From Myxococcus stipitatus (GTDB lineage: Bacteria; Myxococcota; Myxococcia; Myxococcales; Myxococcaceae), in NCBI RefSeq assembly GCF_037414475.1, contig NZ_CP147913.1, forward strand, positions 3,968,001 through 4,032,000: 64,000 bases of DNA, given 5' to 3'. How positions within the stretch are numbered: position 1 is the first letter of the stretch; each line of letters opens with the position of its first letter. Under the pieces are notes generated by a model. The model was not told where the DNA came from. It saw only the letters and a list, made by a program, of their open reading frames with translations, and ran no database searches. This document shows, piece by piece, positions 42,829-50,240 of this stretch. Both the position numbers and the translations under genes were made by a program.

Positions 42829-43272
42829 ATGCGCCCGCGCCCCCTCGACAGTCCCTGGCAGAGTTGGTCGGTGGCCGCGGCGCTCGTCCTCGGAGGGCTC
42901 GGCTGTTTCGCCAGCGGCGTGGTCTGGGTGACGCGCTCGCTCTTCCAGGACATCGAGCAGGAGCTGCGCCGCAACGACGTGCACCGGCTCGTGCTGCGCA
43001 CCGCGGAGGCCACGCCGCGAGTCACCGAGCAATTGGGCACCCCGCTGACCAGCAGCTTCCTCACCCTGCGCGCCCACGGCGCAACGGCGCGCAGTGGCGT
43101 CGTGGACTTCGACCTCACCGTGCAGGGACCACGCGGGCGCGGGGTCCTCGAAGCCCAGGTCGCCTATACGCCGGAAGCATGGACGCTCCGCAAGCTGGTG
43201 CTCCACCCCGAAGCCGGTGATTCCGTCGACCTGCCAGCGGGAGGCAGCACGCCCGCCCTGCCTCCGGACTGA
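42829..43272 (+). CDS. Coa1/Tim21-like membrane protein
   Basis: A 147-residue protein with one N-terminal transmembrane helix (SVAAALVLGGLGCFASGVVWV) and an extracytoplasmic alpha/beta domain (LFQDIEQELRRNDVHRLVLRTAEATPRVTEQLGTPL, SFLTLRAHGATARSGVVDFDLTVQGPRGRGVLEAQVAYTPEAWTLRKLVLHPE). This is the pattern of the Coa1 family (cytochrome c oxidase assembly factor) and its bacterial homologues. No role can be fixed from context. Confidence 0.8.
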   Translation: MRPRPLDSPWQSWSVAAALVLGGLGCFASGVVWVTRSLFQDIEQELRRNDVHRLVLRTAEATPRVTEQLGTPLTSSFLTLRAHGATARSGVVDFDLTVQGPRGRGVLEAQVAYTPEAWTLRKLVLHPEAGDSVDLPAGGSTPALPPD

Positions 43273-43308
43273 ACTCACGGGCACCGGGTGCTGCCTACGT
43301 TGAGGGGC

Positions 43309-43842
43309 ATGAAGACCTCGCTCCTCGTCACCCTCGGCCTGCTTGCTTGCGGCTCCGCGCTCGCCGCGACTCCCTCCGCGAAGAACGAGAACCTCGACCT
43401 GCGCACCCGGGACCGCTCGCTCGCCGTACGCGTCAGCGATGACCTGCTCTCCAGCCCCGAGCTCAAACTCTCCTTCAAGCACGACACCGTGCAAGGCCAG
43501 GCCTTCGGCCGCCCTGTCAACCTCACGGAGAAGGACGACGTCCTCCAAGGCACCTATGGACAGAAGCCGGTGAACCTCAAGGTGACGGACCACGAGGACA
43601 TCCTCCTCGCCGTGGGCACGTTTGGCGGTCAGGTCACCGACCTCCGAGTCAGCCCCGAGGAGGTCTCCGGCACGGCAGGCCCTTGCTCCTACGAGCTGCT
43701 CATCACCCGCCATGACCGCTACGAGGGCTGGCGTACGTGCGGAGACCGCAAGGACAACAAGGTCTCGCTCTACATCCCCTCCTCGCTCGCGAAGGAGGAC
43801 ACGCAGCTCGCCACGGCGCTCTCCATCCTGCTGGCGCAATAG
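43309..43842 (+). CDS. Secreted hypothetical protein
   Basis: A 177-residue exported protein. Signal peptide MKTSLLVTLGLLACGSALAA, then a beta-rich body with repeating short units (FGRPVNLTEKDDVLQGTYGQKPVNLKVTDHEDILLAVGTFGGQVTDLRVS). Two cysteines (GPCSYELL, RTCGDRK) could form a disulfide. I do not recognise the family. It follows the Coa1-like gene by 36 bases and may be co-transcribed. A hairpin lies after its stop codon. Confidence 0.75.
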   Translation: MKTSLLVTLGLLACGSALAATPSAKNENLDLRTRDRSLAVRVSDDLLSSPELKLSFKHDTVQGQAFGRPVNLTEKDDVLQGTYGQKPVNLKVTDHEDILLAVGTFGGQVTDLRVSPEEVSGTAGPCSYELLITRHDRYEGWRTCGDRKDNKVSLYIPSSLAKEDTQLATALSILLAQ

Positions 43843-43858
43843 CCACGGCATCCCGAAG

Positions 43859-43895
43859 CCCGCGCGCCTTGGGACATGCCCCAGGTCCTCGCGGG
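43859..43895. terminator. Imperfect hairpin between convergent genes
   Basis: CCCGCG (43859-43864) pairs with CGCGGG (43890-43895), with the inner CCT...GGG paired to CCC...AGG across single mismatches. Located between the secreted protein gene and the convergent AgmC-like gene. A probable terminator. Confidence 0.45.
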
Positions 43896-43953
43896 TTGAG
43901 GCATGCATGGGGGCGGGGATGGTGCGCCGTCCCTTGACGACGGAGCCACACCT

Positions 43954-46332
43954 CTAACGCCGGCGCTGACGCAGGAAGGCCGCGCCACCGATGAGCAGGA
44001 CCCACGCGGCCGCCGCGCTCGTGGGAGATGCGCCACAACCGCCGCAGCCCACATCGAGCGCGGTGGGCCCACGGACCTGGAAGCCGGTGTCGGGTGACCG
44101 GGTGCCCGCCACGCCGGACTCGCTGTTGAGCATGGACGCGGACACGCCATGCGCGCCCGGGGTCAGCGCCTGCTCCGCCGCCAACGTGTGACGGAACGCG
44201 CCCGTCGTGTCCGCGACGACCGTGGCCACGCGAGTCCCATCGACCTCCAGCGAGACGGACACTCCCGGCTGCGCCACACCCGCGAACAGCGGCGTCGGGT
44301 CCACCACCTCTCCCTCGAAGGGAACCACGAGCACGGGCACATCGCGAGTCACCACCGAGCCACCATCTCCCGAGCCCGCATCGGGTCCAGAGCTCCCTGC
44401 ATCCGAGTTCCCCGCGTCGGGAGTCGGCGAGCCCGCGTCGGGGTCAGGCAGGACGACCTCGAAGCGGGTGTCGGGCGAGCTCGGGCTGGAGTTGTCATCC
44501 ACGTCATGGCCGTGGGCGTTGACCTTGTGGGGGCCAGCCTCGAGCGGCTCGTTGGCGGGGATGTCGTAACGGAAGCGGCCCATGGAGTCGGCGGGGACGA
44601 TGACCTCCGGGCGGTTGTCGATATACAGGCCGACGGTCCGCGCGTTGCCCGCGACACCCGCGATGTACGGCGTGGGCCCCATGACCTCGCCGTCGGTGGG
44701 GACGACGATGATGGGTATCTGGAGGCCCGGGCCCGCGTCTGGAGCAGGAGCCATGGCGTTGAAGGGCACCTGGGACGAGGGGCGGCTGTACGCCCCCATG
44801 CTCTCCGAGACGGCCGACACCGAATGGGCACCAGCACTCAGCTCGGGAAAGGGAGGGTCGAGCACCGTGACGAAGCTCCCATCCGAACCCGCGCCGACCT
44901 CGGCGACCTTGACGCCATCGACGCTGATGATGACGCGCATGCCTGGGTCCGCCACGCCGCGGATGGTGGGACGCAGCGACACGTCGGTGTTGGCGACGGG
45001 CTCGGTGATGACTGGCGTGGTGGGTGTCATGTAGGGGAACAGGAACAGCTTCATCTCTCCGATGGCGCCCGCCGTGGCGCCGTGATTGCCAGCCGAGGCC
45101 GCCGCCCCCGCCGCGCCTCCCGCATGTGAACCGGGGCACACGACGGATGATGCATGGAGCAGCAAGGCCCCGCCCGCGCCACCTCCACCAGGGCCTGTCT
45201 GCGCCGATGAACTCGGCGAGCTCCCGCCCGCGCCTCCCATGACGTGCGCCTGGGTGCAGCCCAGCGCTCCCGTGGCGCGCACGATGACCGCGCCACCCGC
45301 GCCTCCGCCACCCGCGCCATCCGTACCACCCGAGTCGACCGCCGCCGCGCCATTCGCTGAGAAGGTTCCGTTCCCGGAGATGGACATCGCGCGCACCAAC
45401 ACCGCGCCACCGCCCGCGCCTCCACTCGAGCCATCGCCGGAGTCCCCCTCGCCCGCGCCACCGCCACCGCCGAAGAGGAACGAGTAGACAACGGTGTACC
45501 CCATCTCCACTCCGCCCTTGCCGCCCATGTCGCGAGCACCATCCGTGGCGGACGTCCTTCCGCCGATGCCCCCCACGCCACGATGCCCGCCTCCGCCGCC
45601 ACCGGAGTCCTTGCAGATGCCGCTGCCCCCCGCGTTGACCAGGTTGCCGCGCCCGGACGCGGAGCCATAGCGCGTCACCACCAACCCCTCGCCCTTGAAG
45701 GCGCCGCCCTGGGCCGTGGGGAGGTCATCTCCGGTGCAGTTTGAGCGGCTCGTGTTCTTCGTGAAGACTCCTCCGCGAAAGCCAGCGCCATCGGCGTTGA
45801 TGGAGCCGTTGTGGGTCACCGCGCCATTGGCGAGGAACGCGACGATGCCACCGCTGCTCCCATCCCACGGTGGCGCCACGAGCGAGCCAGACGACGTCAC
45901 GGAGACCGTGGTGTATTCGGGCACCGTGACGGCCTGTGAGCCGGGGGCGTCGTAGTTGTTGACGAGTGGCGCGGTGAGCTGAATCACCATCGGGTTGCCC
46001 GCGGTGACGGACTTCACCCGAGCCATCTCCCAGCTCCCCACGCCGCCAGGGCTCGTCGGCCCCGTGGTCCCAGACGGAGTGCTGGAAGAAAACCCCTGCG
46101 TCTGATGGATGAGCAGCAGGCTTCCATCCGCGGGCGCGGTGGCCGCCTCCACCTCGATGAATTTCTCACCCCGCAGCGCGCCCAAGGGCATGCGCATCGC
46201 GGTGTTGATGGTGCGTCGAGAGGTGACGGAGAGCGCGCCGTCGCGACCCGTTCCCACGCCAAACGAATCCAGCTCGGCCTGAGCGACGGAAGACAGCAGC
46301 AGGAGGATGAGGACCCGGGGGAGCAGACGCAT
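43954..46332 (-). CDS. AgmC-like secreted protein with Ig-like repeats and MYXO-CTERM tail
   Basis: A 792-residue exported protein. A signal peptide (MRLLPRVLILLLLSSVAQA) precedes a Gly/Ser-rich beta-solenoid-like region (about 30-440), then three Ig-like domains of the type SVSLEVDGTRVATVVADTTGAFRHTL / NRPEVIVPADSMGRFRYDI, and an Asp/Gly/Ser linker (PDAGNSDAGSSGPDAGSGDGGS). The C-terminus reads CGGCGASPTSAAAAWVLLIGGAAFLRQRRR: Cys, short helix and Arg cluster, as in MYXO-CTERM sorting signals. The first domain resembles AgmC, named for adventurous gliding, from memory; a motility role is not proven. It stands alone. Confidence 0.82.
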   Translation of the reverse strand: MRLLPRVLILLLLSSVAQAELDSFGVGTGRDGALSVTSRRTINTAMRMPLGALRGEKFIEVEAATAPADGSLLLIHQTQGFSSSTPSGTTGPTSPGGVGSWEMARVKSVTAGNPMVIQLTAPLVNNYDAPGSQAVTVPEYTTVSVTSSGSLVAPPWDGSSGGIVAFLANGAVTHNGSINADGAGFRGGVFTKNTSRSNCTGDDLPTAQGGAFKGEGLVVTRYGSASGRGNLVNAGGSGICKDSGGGGGGHRGVGGIGGRTSATDGARDMGGKGGVEMGYTVVYSFLFGGGGGAGEGDSGDGSSGGAGGGAVLVRAMSISGNGTFSANGAAAVDSGGTDGAGGGGAGGAVIVRATGALGCTQAHVMGGAGGSSPSSSAQTGPGGGGAGGALLLHASSVVCPGSHAGGAAGAAASAGNHGATAGAIGEMKLFLFPYMTPTTPVITEPVANTDVSLRPTIRGVADPGMRVIISVDGVKVAEVGAGSDGSFVTVLDPPFPELSAGAHSVSAVSESMGAYSRPSSQVPFNAMAPAPDAGPGLQIPIIVVPTDGEVMGPTPYIAGVAGNARTVGLYIDNRPEVIVPADSMGRFRYDIPANEPLEAGPHKVNAHGHDVDDNSSPSSPDTRFEVVLPDPDAGSPTPDAGNSDAGSSGPDAGSGDGGSVVTRDVPVLVVPFEGEVVDPTPLFAGVAQPGVSVSLEVDGTRVATVVADTTGAFRHTLAAEQALTPGAHGVSASMLNSESGVAGTRSPDTGFQVRGPTALDVGCGGCGASPTSAAAAWVLLIGGAAFLRQRRR

Positions 46333-46394
46333 TCACCCCATGGTGCCTCAGAACCCCGACTTCCCGCGAGAGCACGAAAGGGCGATTCCGTCCG

Positions 46395-46889
46395 TCAACT
46401 GGCCGGGCGCGTCAGGGCGCGGGCATTCCAGGGCGAGAAGAATGGCTGTCGCAGGAGTCGCGGGAGGATGCGCTTGTCGATGCACCAGAGTTGAAGCGCG
46501 TCTTCCCATTCACCGAGCTCGGCCACGGCGCGGACGTCGGGTGCATCGCGATAGAGGTCGTTGAGGTTGTGGACGAGGGCTGAGAGGTTTTCGACCTCCC
46601 AGCGTTCGGTGACGGTGCCGGCCTGGACGTGCAGCTCGAGGACGGGGCGTTCTCGGACGTCGACGACCTTGAGGTTGCGAGCGGGGCCAGCCATGGCGAG
46701 GGTGAGCGGCCCCATGAGCTCATCGGGGCGGACGCCGAGCGCGACGGAGAGCCCGCCCTGGAGCAGGCCCGCATCACACAGGCGCAGCAGGGAGACGTGA
46801 GGGGGCTCGCCGCGAGGGAGCAGCTCCGCAGCGGCGGCGTGGTCCTTGAGGAGGTGCTCCCGGGTGAGGACGTCGAGCAGTGGGGGCAT
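46395..46889 (-). CDS. Hypothetical protein
   Basis: A 164-residue soluble protein I do not recognise. It begins with a helical segment (PPLLDVLTREHLLKDHAAAAELLPRG), and the middle has a beta stretch (GPLTLAMAGPARNLKVVDVRERPVLELHVQAGTVTERWEVENL) and helices (LSALVHNLNDLYRDAPDVRAVAELGEWEDALQLWC). It is followed by the AgmC-like gene on the same strand, 62 bases on. The cupin gene starts about 500 bases upstream and ends 12 bases before this one, so those two are probably one operon. Confidence 0.7.
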   Translation of the reverse strand: MPPLLDVLTREHLLKDHAAAAELLPRGEPPHVSLLRLCDAGLLQGGLSVALGVRPDELMGPLTLAMAGPARNLKVVDVRERPVLELHVQAGTVTERWEVENLSALVHNLNDLYRDAPDVRAVAELGEWEDALQLWCIDKRILPRLLRQPFFSPWNARALTRPAS

Positions 46890-46901
46890 GAGGGCGAGAG
46901 C

Positions 46902-47405
46902 CTATCGCTCCTCGCCGCTCCAGTAGTCCACCTCGGCGGCGAGGGGGAGGACGGTGTACAGGGTTCGAGCGGCCTTGTCGCCCCCAGGCGCGGAGCCCGC
47001 GGTGACACACAGCTTCTTCGAGTCCGGATACACCATGACGTCGGGCTCCACCATCGTGGAGAACGCGAGGTAGCGCAGCGTCTCGGTGCCGTCGTTGACG
47101 AGTTGGTGTGCGCACGAGGCCCCCGCGGGCAGGGCGACGTAGTCACCGGCGCTCACGGGCAGAGAGGCGTCACCGAGGCGCAGCAGGCCCGAGCCGGAGA
47201 GGACGTAGTACGCCTCTTCATTGGCCAGGTGGTAGTGGAGCGGGAAGGCGTGTTTGCCGGGGGGCAGCTCCATCAGGCTGCATCCGAGCTTCTGGCCTTT
47301 CGCCGCCGCGCCCAATTGCTTGCGTCGATAGGAGACACGAGGGCCCTGGGTGACTTCGGTCCAAGGCAGCGAGGGTTCGTGGACGACGTGGGGATGCGTG
47401 GACAT
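46902..47405 (-). CDS. Cupin domain protein
   Basis: A 167-residue single-domain cupin. Motif 1 is HYHLANEEAYYVLSGSGLLRLGD (metal-binding His, His, Glu) and motif 2 is GDYVALPAGASCAHQLVNDG with the final His. These fit a small metal-dependent oxygenase, isomerase or binding protein; no substrate. Starts at MSTHPHVV preceded by GGAAAGGAGCTC. It sits in tandem with the hypothetical gene downstream; upstream is a methyltransferase gene on the same strand with 25 bases between. Confidence 0.88.
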   Translation of the reverse strand: MSTHPHVVHEPSLPWTEVTQGPRVSYRRKQLGAAAKGQKLGCSLMELPPGKHAFPLHYHLANEEAYYVLSGSGLLRLGDASLPVSAGDYVALPAGASCAHQLVNDGTETLRYLAFSTMVEPDVMVYPDSKKLCVTAGSAPGGDKAARTLYTVLPLAAEVDYWSGEER

Positions 47406-47430
47406 GGGCGAGCTCCTTTCCGGGTGCGGG

Positions 47431-48207
47431 TCAGGGGCGGGTGGCGAGGAGCGCGAAGACGCGGTGGGGGATGTGGAGGACGGGCTGCGGGAAACGCTCC
47501 GCGAGGATGCGGGCGAGGGTCTGGTCGAAGCGCTCGACTTCGGCGGGAGGGAGGGTGGCGCCCACGAAGGCGCTGGCGCGGCAGCGGCCTCGCCAGGCTT
47601 CATGGGTGTAGGGAATCCGCACGTCGAAGGAGAAGGTCTCCAGGGGCGTGAAGCCCGCGTCTGTGACATCGCCCAGCCACTGCGGATAGATGCCGACGCC
47701 GCAGCCGAAGCGGGCGTGGTCCGGGGGATTGGGGTTGCTGGCATTCATGAGGGTGTCGGTGGCCTCGACGACATTGCCGGGCATGGGGAGCCAGTCGAGG
47801 TGGGCGATGATGAGTCGTCCTCCGGGGACGAGCAGCCGTGCGGCCTCTCGAGCGGCGGCGGGCCGGTCGAACCAATGCCAGCACTGGCCCGCGGTGACGA
47901 GGTCGAAGGACGCCGAGGGAAGCTCGGTGGACTCGGCGGAGGCTTCGCGAAAGTCGATGGACAGGTGGGCTTCGGAGGCGAGTTGCCGTGCGCCTTCCAG
48001 CATGGAGGCGGAGATGTCGAGGCCGATGACGGAGCAGCCGTTGCGGGCGAGTCCTCGAGCGACGACGCCGGTGCCGGTGCCGACGTCGACGGTGCGGAGA
48101 CCTGGGCGGAGGACGTTGTCGCGGACGAGCCGGTCGAAGAAGGAGTCGGGGAAGCCGGCGCGGTGCCGGGTGTAGTCCGTTGAGGTACGGCCGAAGTCCA
48201 CGGGCAT
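47431..48207 (-). CDS. Class I SAM-dependent methyltransferase
   Basis: A 258-residue methyltransferase: VDVGTGTGVVARGLARNG (motif I), VIGLDISASMLEGA (motif II), FDLVTAGQCWHWFDRPAAAREAARLLVPGGRLIIAHLDWL. It resembles the UbiE/Methyltransf_11 group acting on small molecules. I start at MPVDFGRT after GAGAGGAGC; the longer open frame upstream is not protein-like. It is divergent from the HTH-citrate synthase gene with a 105-base gap, and is the first gene before the cupin. Confidence 0.88.
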   Translation of the reverse strand: MPVDFGRTSTDYTRHRAGFPDSFFDRLVRDNVLRPGLRTVDVGTGTGVVARGLARNGCSVIGLDISASMLEGARQLASEAHLSIDFREASAESTELPSASFDLVTAGQCWHWFDRPAAAREAARLLVPGGRLIIAHLDWLPMPGNVVEATDTLMNASNPNPPDHARFGCGVGIYPQWLGDVTDAGFTPLETFSFDVRIPYTHEAWRGRCRASAFVGATLPPAEVERFDQTLARILAERFPQPVLHIPHRVFALLATRP

Positions 48208-48312
48208 GGTGATGCTCCTCTCGTGAGTCCGAGCCTCCGAGCGTGCGGGAAGGCACACATCGACGAGGGAATCGAGTCGAGTCGACAATGGCTGTCGGGA
48301 GGCTGTTGAGAC

Positions 48313-49608
48313 ATGAGTAGACGCAAGGGAGGACGCTCTCAATCTCGATTCGTCCATCGACCCGAGGAGGAGTTGGTGACGGCGGTGGAGGCGGCGGCGT
48401 TGTTGGGGGTGAAGCGGGCGACGCTCTACACCTATGTCAGCCGAGGCCTCGTGCGGTGTGTGCCGGAGCCGGGGACGAAGGAGAACCGGTATGTGCGCTC
48501 GGACCTGGAGCGGCTGAAAACGCGGCATGACGCGAGGGCGGGACATGCGGCGGTGGCGTCGGGGGCGTTGCGGTGGGGAGAGCCGGTCATCGACTCATCG
48601 GTGTCGCAGGTGGGAGCGGAGGGGTTGGCATATCGAGGGCATTCGGCGGTGGGGTTGGCATTGGAGGGGCGGAGCGTCGAGGCGGTGGCGGAGCTGTTGT
48701 GGTCGGGGGTGTTGCCGGAGGAGGAGCCTCGATGGGAGGCCGGGGAGGCGGTGATTCCGCCCTCGGAGTTGGCGAGGCTGTTGCCGCGAGGAACGCCGCC
48801 GGTGACGGCGTTGAGTGCGCTGGTGCCGTTGTTGGCGGCGAAGGATGCGGTGCGCTTCGCGGCGCCGCCGGAGCAGGAGAAGGTGCGAGCGCGGAGACTG
48901 CTGCGTCATCTGGCGGCGTGGGTGGGAGTGGCGCACGCGCCGGGGCGGGTGGCGAGGGCGCTGCGAGCGGAGACGATGGCGGAGTCCTTGGTGTGTGCAT
49001 GGGATTCCAAGGTGAAGAGTGCGCCGGAGTTGTTGAATCGCGCGTTGGTGTTGTGCTCGGACCATGAGCTGAATGTGTCGACGTTTACCGCAAGGGTGAC
49101 GGCGTCCTCGGGGGCGGACCTGTACGCGTGCGTGAGCGCGGCGTTGGCGGCGTCCTCGGGGCCTCGGCATGGAGGGGCGTGTGACAGGGTGGAGGCGTTG
49201 CTGACGGAGGTCGGGAAGCCAGAGCGAGCGGCGGCGGTGGTGTACGAGAGATTGCGCCGAGGCGATTCAGTGCCGGGCTTCGGGCACCGGCTGTATCCGA
49301 ATGGAGACCCGAGGACCCCTCCCCTCTTGGACGCGGCGAGAGAGGTCAGGCCCGAGGTGCCGAGGGTGCGAGTGGCAAGAGCGGTCCAGGAGGCGATGCG
49401 GGATGCGGGGCATCCAGAGCCGTCGGTGGACCTGGGGTTGGTGATGTTGGCGGACGCGTTGGGATTGCCACCGGGAGCGGCGGGGACGCTGTTCGCGGTG
49501 GGGCGCGCGGCGGGCTGGGTGGCGCACATCCTTGAGCAGAGGGAGCAAGGCCACCTGCTCCGCCCGAGGGCCCGCTATGTCGAGCCTCGTGCCACCCCAC
49601 GGAAATGA
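48313..49608 (+). CDS. Citrate synthase-like enzyme with N-terminal HTH domain
   Basis: A 431-residue fusion. Residues ~20-75 form a MerR/excisionase-type helix-turn-helix (VTAVEAAALLGVKRATLYTYVSRGLVRCVPEPGTKENRYVRSDLERL). The rest is a citrate synthase fold with the catalytic-type residues preserved: SDHELNVSTF, GPRHGGACDRV and FGHRLYPNGDPR, then PSVDLGLVML carrying the Asp and a C-terminal GRAAGWVAHILEQ. It may be a citrate or 2-methylcitrate synthase-related enzyme under DNA binding, or a regulator that senses acyl-CoA. Such fused proteins are known as citrate synthase family proteins; the DNA target is unknown. Confidence 0.88.
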   Translation: MSRRKGGRSQSRFVHRPEEELVTAVEAAALLGVKRATLYTYVSRGLVRCVPEPGTKENRYVRSDLERLKTRHDARAGHAAVASGALRWGEPVIDSSVSQVGAEGLAYRGHSAVGLALEGRSVEAVAELLWSGVLPEEEPRWEAGEAVIPPSELARLLPRGTPPVTALSALVPLLAAKDAVRFAAPPEQEKVRARRLLRHLAAWVGVAHAPGRVARALRAETMAESLVCAWDSKVKSAPELLNRALVLCSDHELNVSTFTARVTASSGADLYACVSAALAASSGPRHGGACDRVEALLTEVGKPERAAAVVYERLRRGDSVPGFGHRLYPNGDPRTPPLLDAAREVRPEVPRVRVARAVQEAMRDAGHPEPSVDLGLVMLADALGLPPGAAGTLFAVGRAAGWVAHILEQREQGHLLRPRARYVEPRATPRK

Positions 49609-49817
49609 CAAAGTCAGGGACAGCCCCCAAGCCCCCACCGCGCCGCATCAGCGACAGATAGTCCCAGAAGCAATCTCTCTCAGTGCTTTTTGTCCAAGAT
49701 TGGGACCCCCGTCCGTCTTGCGGGATGGATTTTGCCCGCCAAAATTCGGCAAAACCTGGCACAACATTTGCCAAGAAGTCCTCGTCTTCCCATCACCTCC
49801 AGGAATTCAGTTCCAGC

Positions 49818-50216
49818 ATGATCTTTGGACGGCATTGCATCAAGACGCTGTTGATTCTCCCCTCCCTCCTCTTCGCCAGCAGTTGCAAGGAAGCGGAGGA
49901 CAAATCCGCAACTCAAAGCCAAAACTCCAGCGCCACTGTCAGCGTGCTCAGCGAGCATCGATTTCAACCCACGAGCAAGCCAACCACCCTCAAGACTCTC
50001 GGCCAAGACTGCTCATTGTCCGGACCAAGCGAATGCGCCTCTGGGGTCTGCGTGCATACGGGAACCACGCGCAACACGGGCTACATCTGTAGTCAGCGTT
50101 GCGGCCAGCAAACCCCTTGCTCCCAGGGCTGGCGCTGCGCCCGAACCCATCCCTCCGACCCGGACTCAGCCCTTTGTCTTCCGAATGAAGACGCCCCCAG
50201 CCACCCCGCTCAGTGA
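49818..50216 (+). CDS. Cys-rich lipoprotein A of Rhs locus
   Basis: A 132-residue lipoprotein. Signal peptide LLILPSLLFASSC with lipobox, then a Ser/Thr/Lys-rich linker and a Cys-rich domain (DCSLSGPSECASGVCVHTGTTRNTGYICSQRCGQQTPCSQGWRCA) of disulfide-type. The pattern CxxxxxC...GxxCxxxC closely resembles lipoprotein B after the Rhs gene. I start at MIFGRHC; the longer frame has no signal peptide. Local G+C is lower than in the core genes, and the Rhs gene begins 24 bases after its stop, so an operon with foreign origin is likely. A role as immunity or delivery factor is inference. Confidence 0.8.
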   Translation: MIFGRHCIKTLLILPSLLFASSCKEAEDKSATQSQNSSATVSVLSEHRFQPTSKPTTLKTLGQDCSLSGPSECASGVCVHTGTTRNTGYICSQRCGQQTPCSQGWRCARTHPSDPDSALCLPNEDAPSHPAQ

Positions 50217-50240
50217 GCGAACACCTCGAGAAGCAAAACC

